27,881 nucleotides of DNA from Cymbomonas tetramitiformis (Eukaryota; Chlorophyta; Pyramimonadophyceae; Pyramimonadales; Pyramimonadaceae). A model generated the notes under the pieces. It was not told the origin of the DNA, ran no database searches, and saw only the letters and a list, made by a program, of their open reading frames with translations. The stretch is from the NCBI GenBank assembly GCA_001247695.2, contig LGRX02015393.1, positions 1-27,881 of the forward strand. Reading direction: 5' to 3'. A program made the position numbers and the translations under genes. This document shows, one piece after another, positions 1 to 9,335 of the stretch (position 1 is the stretch's first letter; every line of letters begins with the position of its first letter).

Positions 1-607
1 TGTCAGGGTTATGACCGATGACATATGTGTCATACATGTCATACGTGTCATACCATGTCATGTCGTGTCATATATTATTATGACAGTCGGTCATGTCATA
101 TATTATTATGACAGTCGACAGTATGGTCGATCATGACTGTACAGGTCGAGTCGTGTCATACATTTATGACAGTCGTCAGTACGGTCGACGATGACTGTAC
201 ATGTCGCCAGATGATTATGTCATATCATCAGGCATCCCTGTCATCGAGAGTTCGTATGATTGAACTCGAAGATGACAAAGCAAAGATACATCTTGTCGAT
301 TCTTCAAGAACCATCTTTCGCTTTAGCATGCACGGAACATGCATGCGCAGCATGAACGAACTAGTCGTTTACACAATGCTGGTCGTTCAACCTACGTCTC
401 GGGTTCACAACCCAATGGCGGTACCATCTAAGATGATGGGAGACGTAGGTACTTAAGTGAGGAAGCGTTGTGCTTCAGCAGCTCTAGATTCATAGACTGC
501 ACTCACAAACCCGCACATACGTTCACTTGTGTATGCTGTTCAACTGCACAGTGATTATTGATAATATTGAATATTATAACAGGGCTTGCATAGCTCAGCC
601 CTTATCA
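1..607 (+). repeat. LTR1, 5' long terminal repeat of the non-coding LTR element
   Basis: The segment begins TGTCAGGG and ends CTTATCA, giving the TG...CA ends of an LTR. It recurs in the same orientation at 9336-9918 and inverted at 26272-26856. Against LTR2 I count about 16 substitutions plus a tandem duplication of about 30 bp near 65-118 containing ATATTATTATGACAGTCG. The first 200 bases are crowded with TGTCAT and ATGACA words, probably U3 enhancer repeats. AT-rich sequence with TATA-like words lies near 555-580. A small open frame at 133-456 is preserved in part in LTR2, but the tandem words explain it and it has no protein character. The window starts exactly at the LTR, so the left target duplication cannot be seen. 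Confidence 0.9.
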
Positions 608-626
608 GTGGTATTCTAAAAGTCGT
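608..626 (+). promoter_or_regulatory. possible primer-binding site next to LTR1
   Basis: Directly after the LTR comes GTGGTATTCTAAAAGTC; after LTR3 (read on the minus strand) the matching place reads GATGGTATTCTAGCTCG. A primer-binding site normally starts TGG, complementary to tRNA CCA, within a few bases of the LTR, and TGGTAT is also how the plant initiator-Met site starts. The following bases do not match that site, so the tRNA is unidentified. LTR2 is followed by GATAGTATAAG, which lacks the TGG. The call rests on position and conservation between the two copies. Confidence 0.4.
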
Positions 627-990
627 CAAGGCGCGACACTCGAGAACTCAAGTGGGTGCAGTGATATACGCGTAGTATATTTAATATTGTTCGCAGGTTT
701 GCAGGAGGGCGCATATACGACAGCGTTCGCAAATATTGAATATCTGCAGCCCGAATAATAGTTCGCATATCGACAGCGCATAATTGTGCGAGGAGATTTT
801 CCGCAGCGCACTTGCACAACAGCTGATCGCACATATACGCGATAAGGTGTGCATATGGCATATATCGGCGCAACAATGAAATGTATACGATAAACGGTTC
901 ACGGATATATGCATGTTCGCGGATGCGATGAATTGTTGGCGGAATCGTTTCCGCGCGGTAGAATCATCAGCGCAGTATCGCAATTTTTAT

Positions 991-1092
991 GATTGTCACT
1001 AAATTGCATATGGCAGCATGCGCTATGTTCGCATACTGCGCGATTGTTACTAAATTGCAGGTGGCAGCATGCGCGGTGGTCACATACTGCGC
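991..1092 (+). repeat. 51-bp tandem repeat, two copies plus a partial third
   Basis: Copies at 991-1041 and 1042-1092 both begin GATTGT(C/T)ACTAAATTGCA and contain GGCAGCATGCGC and CATACTGCGC; a shortened third start, GATGGTCACAT, follows. The corresponding part of the right arm instead carries a 48-bp tandem repeat (25824-25967), so the two element copies have expanded different units at the same place. Confidence 0.85.
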
Positions 1093-1190
1093 GATGGTCA
1101 CATATTTTTCAGAAGTTGATTGCAGCATGCGTGTGCCCGCATGAATCACGCTTGAAAAATATGCTGTATCATATGCTAATGAATGGCGAC

Positions 1191-2169
1191 GACAATTCAT
1201 ACTTGTCATCAACAGCGCACTCGCATCAGTATACAACATACATCAGCTATTATTGCAAATCATCTCTACGCACTGTTTACAATCACTGCGTGCAATGATT
1301 TATGGCCTGTCAGCATACATACTGCTGTGAATGCATTATCATTATACTGCAGCAGATTCCAATGTTCTGATGACCACACAATACTTTTGATCATCAGCAT
1401 TATACTAAGTGGCAGCACAATGATCTATGCACAACATGTGTGTGCAGATCAGCACACACACACATACAATTATTCCAGTTGCAGCAATCATCAATATACA
1501 GCGCATGCACTTCTATATCATGCACACATCTTAAGACTAAATGATTGCAATGTTGTAAATAGTACATACTTATTATACTTTACAGCTTGAACACGATAAC
1601 AGCTGTAGTACATAGAGTACAAACATATTGCAGTGAAAGTTAGTTTATATTTGAATTCATGTTGCAAAGGGTGCCTGACAATAATCACAACACCATAATT
1701 ACTTTGTCGTACCCTGGTGGAGCCGAGATGCTCTCCAGGTAACACGTACATTCTATGGTGGATTATTTGAAGGAATGCTCACCTGAGCTTCATGTAAAAA
1801 TTTATCAGCAACTCATAATGAGATTATCATGGAATTACAACAATCCCTAAACTATATATATCATGTTAGATGTAAACAGTACGTGGTATACTGACTGTCT
1901 GCATGATTGTTAGGATATTGTGAAATCCATAAAGATACTGCAAAGTGTGTGCAAACAAATACACACACACACACACTAGTACTAATCAGCAGTACTATAC
2001 ACTGCACAAACACTATCATTCATTATACATTGACATTCACTGACTCAGAGTGAATATATCAATAACAATGTATACAATAATGTGGATAACATCCAGTAAA
2101 CACATGTGCGTACTGGATGTCAGCGATGGCGATAGTAATGGTAACAGGATTAAACAACATGCTGTAGGG
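1191..2169 (+). other. CpG-poor non-coding arm segment, no gene seen
   Basis: AT-rich DNA dominated by CA/TG words. A (CA)n run lies at about 1959-1977 and a shorter one near 1453-1466. The segment around 1705-1820, with GGTGGAGCCGAGATGCTCTC, is well kept in the right arm at about 24916-25030. The open frame at 1183-1590 is low-complexity His/Tyr/Ser/Thr translation of CA-rich DNA and is not kept in the other arm. Confidence 0.7.
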
Positions 2170-2243
2170 CTGGATGGAGAATATCTCCAGACCCGAAGGC
2201 AGTATCAGTGCTCAATATGCAGCTGGTAACTGCTGAGCACTGC
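2170..2243 (-). ncRNA. two-hairpin structured module, left copy 1
   Basis: On the minus strand the module has an outer stem CAGTGCTCA/TGAGCACTG (2234-2242 with 2206-2214) enclosing an inner stem-loop GCAG-TTACCAG-CTGC, then an ACTGCCTTCGGG linker, then a second hairpin ending in CTGG...CCAG. The right-arm copy has the same fold, with T-A replaced by A-T in the outer stem and A-T by G-C in the inner one. A second version of the module lies at 3861-3936. I recognise no named RNA family; it could equally act as a DNA hairpin. Confidence 0.5.
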
Positions 2244-2876
2244 CCATGCCATATTCACTATCGCTGGAGCAACATCAAAATCTACATTGCATATGACAGT
2301 TGATGCAGAACTGATCACTCACATGCATGTACCAACTCAGATCAGCAACCATAAATGAACTGACAAAGGTTATGGACATACACACACAAACATGGTGTTG
2401 TGTAAATACTGCTCAGATTATATCTAGCAGTGTCCAGATGTATTTGAACACAAAGATATCACTTGATATACTCGTTGTGTACATTCAAATATATCTTAGG
2501 ATCTGACACAACTGTGAATCCACTTGCAGTTGATTTATCTTTATGTCACCAGAGAGTGCAATAGCCTGTATGGGTTTCAATCAGAAAAACCCATATTTCA
2601 TGTTCACCATACATGTTGAATTTTGAGATATTCACTATTGTGCCATGAAAAATATCATGTGCAAAAGTGAAGAAAGTTGCAGCATTTGTTTAGCTTGCAA
2701 CTCACACACACACTGAGATGTGATATATATATATATACGGCTGAAAAAGCTGTAAAATAGGTAAAAATGCTCCACGCATGATTTCAAAACGAAAAATGTG
2801 TGCCCATTTTATGTGAGATTATGATTTTATACCTATTAAGGTATCAGGAAATCATAATGACACATGTCATATCTCA

Positions 2877-2906
2877 TGTAACACCCTAGATATTAGGTGT
2901 TGAATA
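2877..2906 (+). repeat. conserved hairpin, GTAACACC-type, first
   Basis: GTAACACCCTAGATATTAGG is followed by TGTTG, so AACACC pairs with GGTGTT around a short A/T-rich loop. The right arm keeps it near 23758-23786 as ACACCTAATATCTAGGGTGT. Stem letters are conserved better than the neighbouring bases. Confidence 0.55.
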
Positions 2907-3195
2907 TATATGGGTAACGCTATTGCTATGGCAATAAATCTCTCAAAATGCTGTACGTAAAACACATTTTGAAAAATTCGGATTGATTTTTTTCGATAAA
3001 ATGAATGTTTATATATCAAATGTCAATCCCTGATTTATGCAGCATGTGTAACGCCCTGTAACAACCCTAAAATTAAATGTGTGTAACAGGGGTGTAACCT
3101 ACCTCCTAAAAAACACTTTACGTTTATATGGGTATTAAATGCAGTTTTGCTTAAAAATCTTTGCAAAAACGTTATGCTGCTTATTTTTTACCTGT

Positions 3196-3230
3196 ATTAG
3201 GGTTACTGATACTAAGTAACACCCTAAACA
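3196..3230 (+). repeat. conserved hairpin, GTAACACCC-type, second
   Basis: TAGGGTTACTGATACTAAGT is followed by AACACCCTAAA. GGG and TTACT pair with AGTAA and CCC, with a two-base bulge. In the right arm (about 23434-23464) TTTAGGG, TTACT, AGTAA and CCCTAAA form a longer form of the same hairpin. CCCTAAA resembles plant-type telomere repeats, but single copies here are not a telomere. Confidence 0.5.
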
Positions 3231-3398
3231 CTGTATTGAGTAACAGGGCCACTGTAACGATATATGCTCTAAAATACCAGTTTTATTCCGTAAAACTTCG
3301 TATTTGGCATTAACATATCATGCTGTTGTTGACACAAACATGATTATGTATTGGGCAACAACCCTAAAACTGTATGAGCTGCTTCCTATAAGGACTGC

Positions 3399-3426
3399 AA
3401 GCTATAAGCTATAAGCTATAAGGTAT
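3399..3426 (+). repeat. 7-bp tandem repeat AAGCTAT, four units
   Basis: AAGCTAT is repeated three times and followed by the variant AAGGTAT. At the matching right-arm position (about 23184-23239) there are about eight units. It is a length-variable array useful for telling copies of the family apart. Confidence 0.85.
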
Positions 3427-3462
3427 ATAAGCAGCTGACTGCCTATGAGTTTACACTTCCTC

Positions 3463-3479
3463 AAGGGGGGAAGAAGGTG
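3463..3479 (+). promoter_or_regulatory. internal polypurine tract 1
   Basis: AAGGGGGGAAGAAGGTGG is preceded by CACTTCCTC, so CTTCC can also pair with GGAAG. It resembles the terminal tract at 9323-9334 and lies on the same strand. The right arm keeps it on the opposite strand at about 23132-23146. It could prime extra plus-strand DNA during reverse transcription. Confidence 0.45.
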
Positions 3480-3860
3480 GATAGGATTACACATATATCC
3501 ATTTTATATTCCGATCTGGTAATTTCTGATGGATTGGTTTTGATAAAATCACTGCATCCACAAATAACGTTGAAATCTGTACAACGTTGAATCCACCATC
3601 ACTAATAAAGTGTAAACTCGGATGGGAAATTATATCCCAATAACTATAAGTTGACTTTTGCTCAGCATTTACATTCTCGAGTAAGTTTGAAATGCTGAAC
3701 TATATACATAACATACAACCTGATACCATGCTTAATTGCATTTCCTGGATCAGAAGATGATAGTTATATAATATATATATGTATGTATATGTCCCACCTG
3801 ATACACTTTGGCACTATAGCCGTACATAAGAGTGGGAAGGACAAGTGCATCGTTGTAAGA

Positions 3861-3936
3861 CTGGATGATATAGTCCCAGTGCAGAAGGCAGAATGTGGCA
3901 CCAGAATAACAGCTGATAACTGTTGGGAGACCACCA
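3861..3936 (-). ncRNA. two-hairpin structured module, left copy 2
   Basis: On the minus strand an outer GTGG...CCC / GGG...CCAC stem encloses AACAG-TTATCAG-CTGTT, followed by the ATTCTGCCTTC linker and CTGG/CCAG hairpin seen in copy 1. The inner loop differs from copy 1 by one base (TTATCAG against TTACCAG), and the outer stems differ almost completely in sequence while keeping the architecture. The partner in the right arm is 22684-22761. Confidence 0.5.
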
Positions 3937-4324
3937 TTTAAGACCTTCTAAGCGTAACTCCGTTGTCCTCAGATGCAAGTGAATTGTTCATAATATATTG
4001 ACATCACATAAAAGCATTCTAATAAAAACCCTATATATTCATATGAGTTGTCATTATCACAAATGACATGGGTTTCGAATCATCGAAATGAGTATAACTC
4101 CGATGCATTCATTAATACAGAATAGCTGTTGAGATTATTCCTCCGGCTGGATTGCAATCATTCACAATCCCTGTACATTCCGGTGACAAAATATTGCACT
4201 GGACTGATCACCACATTGGTATAATCTGTGATATAAAAGTCACCAGAAAAAGCATTGCAATCAGCACAATGCTGTCTATACTCACAATGATGGGTAACAT
4301 ATATTCTCAGATGTAATAAATGGA

Positions 4325-4400
4325 GGCACAATGTGGCCTACGTTAAAATCGCGTATGCTCGGGCACTGTATTGTGACTTGCGCTAAGATCGTGTATGCAT
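4325..4400 (+). repeat. imperfect 40-bp tandem units
   Basis: Two units share CGCGTATGC/CGTGTATGC and a run of GGGCACTGTATTGTGAC or GGACACAACATGAC. The partner at 22219-22296 is cleaner, with two 40-bp units beginning GCATACGCGAT and containing AGGTCACA. CpG is locally frequent here within an otherwise CpG-poor block. Confidence 0.6.
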
Positions 4401-4726
4401 GGACACAACATGACTCATGCCAATGACGTGGACGTATTTCATGCCACGACATTACATCTGAAATTAATAAATCACTCAGAGAGAAGGTGTTGACATCAGA
4501 ACCATTATACATATAGTCATGAGGATTTTAAAGAAGACATAGTCTCTCCGATATTGACAAACATGGTACATATATATATATATATCCATGCTCTCTGATC
4601 ATATATTTGATATCCCACAGCATACGATGATGGTAATAGCAAACCACTTCGCCGCTGAAGGGTAGTGTTATATATATACACCACATGCTTGGGCATTATA
4701 TGACCCACGCTAATGACGTGGATTCG

Positions 4727-4795
4727 GGCTGCATCCCAATAACTGCAATGTACCTTTGGTGCAATGGGCTGCAACCCGATAACTGCTATCCAGCT
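4727..4795 (+). repeat. 22-bp-type iteron group 1
   Basis: GGGCTGCATCCCAATAACTG and GGGCTGCAACCCGATAACTG flank a short GTACC/GGTGC hairpin. The same word family recurs at 8253-8372 and, decayed, near 9143. The right-arm copy is at about 21805-21870. The unit is a short palindrome (GGG...CCC) followed by AACTGC. Confidence 0.7.
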
Positions 4796-4884
4796 TCATA
4801 GAAAGCTTCCACGTCATCACATAGAGGTCGGACCTCTGTTGTATTTGAACGGCGCTTGACAACCGCCTAGCAATACACTTCCTT

Positions 4885-4899
4885 GAGGGGGGAAGAAAG
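4885..4899 (+). promoter_or_regulatory. internal polypurine tract 2
   Basis: GAGGGGGGAAGAAAG is preceded by CACTTCCTT, almost the same context as tract 1. The right arm carries its complement at about 21692-21705 (CTTCCCCCC). Same strand as the terminal tract. Confidence 0.45.
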
Positions 4900-7098
4900 T
4901 AAGCTAGAAATACAACTAAAACCCAAATAAATAATAAAGATAAATAATAAAACAAGTAAGTTGCATCATTGTTTTGTTTTGGTAAGCCTGACTGTATACA
5001 GTCAAACCATACAGAACTCCATTAAGTTGACACATACATCAGCCATGACATACATATGAGCTTGATTTTGAAGACACAGACATTGTATACATTCAGTCTA
5101 GCATGTATCCAGACTAGAATTGTATATTGAAACGGTGCAAGCACTATAGCCTCTGCCACCAATGATCATTGAAAAGGGCAACCATTCTTGATACTTCATA
5201 CATATCATCTGATTGGATCATTAAAGGTGTCAAGATTACTCAATGCAATATGCAGGCCACGGCCTGAGTACAACACCTAGAAGGTCGAAGCCACTGAGCT
5301 GACCAATGCAGCATAAATGCTAGCTACCTTGAAGGCTATACAATAAGCCTATTGCCCTTATGTCTTGATATGTATCCGTGTATTGGCATCTCTTTGAGGT
5401 AATTATGCCTACTGAATGATCCATACCAATCATCTTGTCTTCATTGATCATTACATATCTGATCATATCGCCATTGAGCAATGCCTATTCTGTGAGATTA
5501 TATATCACGAGGCATTTCATTAGTGCACAATAAACAATTGAAGTGCAACAAAGATTATCAGCTCTACATCATACCAAAAGGTTGAGTTGTTGTCAATGGA
5601 ATTTTTTAGACACCATTTCTCAAAGGTCTATTCATCATAAAAGACAGAGTCTGTGCAATCATGGCTATTCAGCCTCCGACATAGCTGACATAGCTATTTA
5701 GCTTATGACCCAACCGTTCTTAAGCAGCCTCCACGCTATATGGCTGAAAAATGGCAAGCAATCTCTTCGGTCATTCTTGGGCATAGAGCGATCAAGCACA
5801 GCTAATCTAAGATGTTTATCCCAACATTGTCCAAGAGTTACTCATGTTTTCCATGTGTCAAGAAAACAGCCAAAATACCACCCTATGATGGGAGTCATCT
5901 CCTTCAGCGAGGGGAATGGTTATGCTGTAAAATTGACCAGTCTGATCACCATAAGTGACATATTTGAAAAAATCGATTGAAACTTGTAAGATAAGGTATT
6001 GCACCTAAAGAATAAAGGTTTCATCCTCTAAAATAGGAAAGGAGTTTTTCATTGACTCTAATTCCTGAATCCAGAATCACATAGAAAATATATTCTATCC
6101 TGTACATATACAAGTACATTAGATTCAGATTCTGAGCATACAAGTGGATTTGAATGCACTCAGGTATGTACTGAGTTGCAACTGTCCAAAGTTTTCATTC
6201 TGACATCACTATCTTATTTGTGGAATAGCATACAATTGTATAAACCATCCACATATAGATTGACATCATACTTGTGGTTCACATCATTCCAACACATAAG
6301 ACACACATGCTTCATTAAAGAATCATGACTCTCTGAAAGTTCATTCTGGAATGTTTAGAAACTTGTTGCCTCGACCATTAGGCCACGAAGTTTTGGGAAA
6401 AGCCAGACCACCGCAATCTACAGCTGGTTTCCAAGCGCAGTTCATCTTCATTCTGGAAAGTGACAGAAATTTTATAGTCATCAACAAGTCACAATTCTAA
6501 CGGATTGAAATGACACATCCATCATTCATACTTCTTTATCATAACAAGTCTCTGAATAATGTTTGCCCAAAAATAAATGGGCACCATTGAGATAAGTGAT
6601 CATCACATATCACTAGGCAATGCCATGTCATACCTTATGAATAGAACATGGTTGTCCATTTCAGCCATCCATCAACTACGAAAATGCAACTCGTAGTAAG
6701 TTGTCATTACGGACACTTCTTTAATGGAGAGTCAACCATTAGCTTCGATACCAAAGTTAACTTCGATACCATCACTGATTTCTTTGTTCATCATGACAAT
6801 CATTTTCCAGAACCATTGTCTAAGTTGGGTACACTATAGTGATCCTGAACTGACAAATATATGTGAACTGAAAACCAACAACTGCATTTGACATCATCTG
6901 GCATTTGCCACATTTAAAATCGACAGGCTATCGCCAATATGACATAGAGAGAATCAATGTTCAGATTGACATTGTTACCTCTAAAGCATTCGATGAGTAA
7001 TCTCAGTCTGATTCTCTATCAAATCATTTTTCACATAGCATAATGATTAAATAACATCCTCCATCACCATCTGATTGGTTTGATACACCTCTTTTTGC
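4900..7098 (+). other. CpG-poor non-coding arm segment, no gene seen
   Basis: Non-coding DNA matching 19380-21690 in reverse complement, including CAATATGCAGGCCACGGCCT near 5248 and ATGACCCAACCGTTCTTAAG near 5704. Short frames at 5705-5980 and 6648-6839 are interrupted or altered in the other arm and look accidental; the partner of 5705-5980 appears only as a 61-codon frame at 20674-20859. A perfect 14-bp palindrome, GACTGTATACAGTC, lies at 4990-5003 and has decayed in the right arm. A tRNA D-arm look-alike is annotated at 6368-6385. Confidence 0.65.
6368..6385 (-). other. tRNA D-arm (A-box) look-alike
   Basis: On the minus strand the sequence is TGGCCTAATGGTCGAGGC: a GCCT/AGGC stem with an AATGGTCG loop, matching the tRNA A-box pattern TRGYNNARNNGG closely. 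No T-arm follows at the normal distance. In the right arm a T-arm look-alike lies upstream of the corresponding D-arm instead. It is probably a relic of a tRNA or tRNA-derived SINE; no complete tRNA can be folded. Confidence 0.35.
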
Positions 7099-7111
7099 GA
7101 GGGGAGGAAGG
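7099..7111 (+). promoter_or_regulatory. internal polypurine tract 3
   Basis: GAGGGGAGGAAGG is preceded by ACCTCTTTTTGC. The right arm has CTTCTTCCTCCCCTT at about 19367-19381. Together with tracts 1, 2 and 4 it forms a same-strand series. Confidence 0.4.
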
Positions 7112-8250
7112 TATAGATTCATTCATTTTCATACAGCTGCCACAAATTGATTTACATCATTGTGATTTTGCTTGGAAAATTAAAAATCTTATAAAAAGTT
7201 CCAACATCTGTATGTAGCAGCCATAAAGTTGATAACACGGTACATCATGCCGATTGAAACATCAAATGAAGTCTTATTTGACTTATTGACACATAAAGTT
7301 CATTATGAAGAAATCATAGATTCATATTTCTCCGGCTCTATCATATTATATGAAGGGCACTGACATAGGAGAACGATGGTTTTTCAAATGCGAATAAGCT
7401 ATATTGTAAGCTTACGACCATCACTTTGACGTCAACAGCCTGAGATGCTGATTGTCGAAATTCAAGAGTTGAAGGATTCGATGATTCAACCTTGATACAT
7501 GTGTTTTGATTGATAAATTGTTGATCCATGGTTTCTCCCCAAATCTAGAGAAGCTGGCACACAAGTTGTTGCCAATGTCTTAAGGAAAGCATCTGAGCAA
7601 AGGATTGCCAGTTGTGCCACCAGGCATCGAATTCTATAAACAGCAAAGCCGAGTGAGTAAATCCGTCACTATAGCTTTTTGCCCGACATTCCTTCCAGGT
7701 TCATGATAAGAAACAATTCATCAAAGTCATATACCAATGCATAAGTCATGCATAGTTACACAGTTTATATCCGAATGCCATTCCATCAAGGTTAAGCATC
7801 TTGACAGTAACTCTGGCCAACTAAAAGCCTTCCTGTCTTCGGATATCTTAAGCATTCTCATTTCCAGCTCCATTATGGACTAGGAAGCGTCATGACTGTG
7901 CCTCACCAGGACACTAATCCTCAAAGCCGCACACATGAGGCGAGCCTTATGAGACAGTGACCTTTTACTTGTGGGGCGTCAACCCCTTATCAAATCCTGA
8001 ACACTTGTTAACACCTGGATAAATTTATCATGATGCAACTTAAGTGGGATTATAAGTTCCACATAATCATATTGTCTACGTATGCTGAAAGCATAACTGA
8101 TTACAATAGGTCGAAGCTTCTATAACATTGTGGCTTCTGAGTCAAAAGCTGATAGCCGATGACTTTTGCCAATAATTGCCGACCAAATAATAATCAGGCC
8201 GTGGAAACATTTACCCAAGAGGTTTTCGTCCATCGGTCACATATATATAT
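7112..8250 (+). other. CpG-poor non-coding arm segment, no gene seen
   Basis: This is among the best-matched parts of the two arms: partner 18220-19366 in reverse complement, including GTTTTGATTGATAAATTGTT near 7504 and GCCTCACCAGGACACTAATC near 7900. The minus-strand frame 7341-7529 and a similar right-arm stretch translate in part alike, but neither has a domain and the right-arm version is broken by a stop. I see no gene. Confidence 0.65.
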
Positions 8251-8252
8251 CA

Positions 8253-8372
8253 GGGCTGCATCCCAAGAACTGCAGGGCTGCATCCCAAGAACTGCAGGGC
8301 TGCATCCCAAAGACTGCGATGCACCTTCAGTGCAATGGGCTGCAACCCGAAAACTGCAGGGTTATATCCCTA
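8253..8372 (+). repeat. 22-bp iteron array 2, the breakpoint hot spot
   Basis: Three near-perfect head-to-tail copies of AGGGCTGCATCCCAAGAACT+GC occupy about 8252-8317, followed by a GATGCACC spacer, a GGGCTGCAACCCGAAAACTG copy and a decayed AGGGTTATATCCC. The right arm keeps only about one and a half copies before it is cut off at 18183. The array gives the open frames 8159-8398 and 8166-8441 their repeated residues; these are not genes. Confidence 0.85.
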
Positions 8373-9322
8373 ACATTTTTTACCCTGCATCAAATTGATA
8401 TGACAGGAGCAGGAATTGATCCTTCCTTGCTAAAGGTGTAGTGAGCCTTGTTCAAAATCATACCCTTGCACAGATACGCACACATGCGAGATATCATATC
8501 TGTGGATAATTAAAAACTGCTAAATGCTACCTTTGCCAAAACCGTGGTTTGTCATCGGATTCTTGGCCAGTCATCCGAAGCTACCGGAGATAATGACTGA
8601 GGTAGAAGGAGTTGTGATCCTAAGTTGTGCTTGACAAACATAACTAAATAAATTTCACATTAGTACGTGGCGAATCCATTCTCACTCATCGCGATAGATG
8701 TTCGTCAAAGCGTGCGTACTGGACAAAAACATTGAGGAGTTAAGCAGACCGGTTAAGGATTATAAGTCCAATTCCGTTAAGCAGGGCCGCTCCGTTTGCA
8801 TTAAAACAAGCCCCTTTGTTCGTTTATTATCGAAATCGGGCTCCCCAATCCGCCTAGGATCCTCCAAAGTAGCTTAAGGAGGGGAGGAAGAGTTGGGTGC
8901 ACTACATCAGGCCGAGAATCGTTCGATTATAAATTGTTAAATCGTGGGATCATCGATCGCGCAAAGCGACGACGGCTAGCGCAAATAATCCGTAACGTAG
9001 ACTTCGGATGCTTTGAATCGTCTAGCACATACATGATAACGTGTGGATCAATCAGTAATCCAGCGTAGGATTGTATCGCGAAAACGCTCTTCATTGAACC
9101 TTGGAACGTCACTCAACGATACGATTTCCAAAAAGGTGGGCTACATCCTAAGAACTGTAAGGTGAGGGACTAAAGTGGACTCAGTTCCCCCCAATAACCT
9201 AAAAACACCATGAGGGACGCCTCAAATCGGTGTAAGAAGACTGGTACCAGTAAGAAGCGACAACAACAAAGACATCAAAGACATATACAAAGGTATGCCC
9301 GTTGTGAGGTCACAACTCTCTT
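8373..9322 (+). other. 3' interior of the non-coding element, missing from the right arm
   Basis: This stretch has no partner in the right arm. From about 8520 it turns CpG-rich (about 40 CpG in 8641-9120). A polypurine tract lies at 8876-8892, and a decayed iteron-like GGGCTACATCCTAAGAACTG at 9142-9161. The minus-strand frame 8927-9112 is not convincing. Its position before the terminal polypurine tract makes it the element's 3' untranslated end. Confidence 0.6.
8876..8892 (+). promoter_or_regulatory. internal polypurine tract 4
   Basis: AAGGAGGGGAGGAAGAG is preceded by TAGCTT. It lies about 450 bases before the terminal tract and on the same strand, and is the longest pure-purine run of the series. 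Confidence 0.45.
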
Positions 9323-9335
9323 AAGAGGGGAGATC
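9323..9335 (+). promoter_or_regulatory. terminal polypurine tract (PPT)
   Basis: AAGAGGGGAGATC directly abuts the TG of LTR2. A purine run immediately 5' of the 3' LTR is the plus-strand primer site of LTR retrotransposons, resisting RNase H during reverse transcription. Its position fixes the orientation of the 1-9918 element as + strand. Confidence 0.8.

Larger units (their letters stand above)
608..1190 (+). repeat. CpG-rich 5' interior of the non-coding element
   Basis: This non-coding stretch follows LTR1 and matches 25550-26271 in reverse complement only loosely, best at GAGAACTCAAGTGGGTGCAG near 642-661. It is rich in short GCGC, TCGCA and GCATATG words and contains a 51-bp tandem repeat. 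CpG is frequent, unlike the following 7 kb. Minus-strand open frames (616-876, 681-983, 967-1239) are short, cysteine-rich and overlapping, without domain character, and I do not regard them as genes. A packaging or leader role is possible because this is the 5' end of the would-be transcript; nothing proves it. Confidence 0.6.
2244..3398 (+). other. CpG-poor non-coding arm segment with GTAACACCCTA hairpins
   Basis: No gene is seen. I count roughly 16 CpG in 2281-3600. An (AT)n tract lies near 2725-2737. From 2870 to 3370 the words GTAACACCCTA, AACAACCCTAAA and AGGGTTAC recur and pair into short hairpins annotated separately. The reverse complement at 23250-23960 keeps the same motifs in the same order while the spacer sequence drifts, which points to selection on, or amplification of, these motifs. 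Confidence 0.65.
3481..4878 (+). other. CpG-poor non-coding arm segment with modules and tandem units
   Basis: No gene is seen. The segment holds the second two-hairpin module (3861-3936), an imperfect tandem of about 40 bp near 4325-4400, a (TA)n tract near 4568-4584, and the first 22-bp-type iteron group near 4727-4795. Minus-strand frames at 4282-4512, 4517-4774 and 4710-4955 have no domain character. Reverse-complement partners run from about 21700 to 23130. Confidence 0.65.
1..8284 (+). repeat. left arm of the giant imperfect inverted repeat
   Basis: Read 5' to 3', this arm matches the reverse complement of 18183-26856. Anchors by eye: LTR1 with LTR3; 1705-1820 with 24916-25030; 2170-2250 with 24450-24530; 2750-3000 with 23690-23900; 3380-3480 with 23120-23270; 3860-3945 with 22676-22785; 4720-4900 with 21690-21875; 5700-5900 with 20680-20870; 6360-6480 with 20040-20190; 7085-7560 with 18920-19390; 8000-8284 with 18183-18460. 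Order is kept throughout. Divergence is obvious, with many substitutions and small indels, so this is not a recent duplication or a simple assembly fold-back. Confidence 0.92.

Noticed and set aside
133..456. 107-codon frame in LTR1, with parts repeated in LTR2
   Set aside because: In LTR2 the matching sequence is split over two frames, and composition follows the TGTCAT repeats.
2170..2243. Hammerhead, twister or HDV-like ribozyme for the structured module
   Set aside because: I could not find the CTGATGA/GAAA hammerhead core or the conserved core of the other classes, so only a structured element is claimed.
3355..3370. Telomere repeats (CCCTAAA)
   Set aside because: They occur singly within hairpins and never as a tandem run.
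8159..8441. Frames with a repeated GLHPKNCRAASQELQGC-type pattern
   Set aside because: They are translations of the 22-bp iterons; the right-arm partner only adds a tail to the RT frame.
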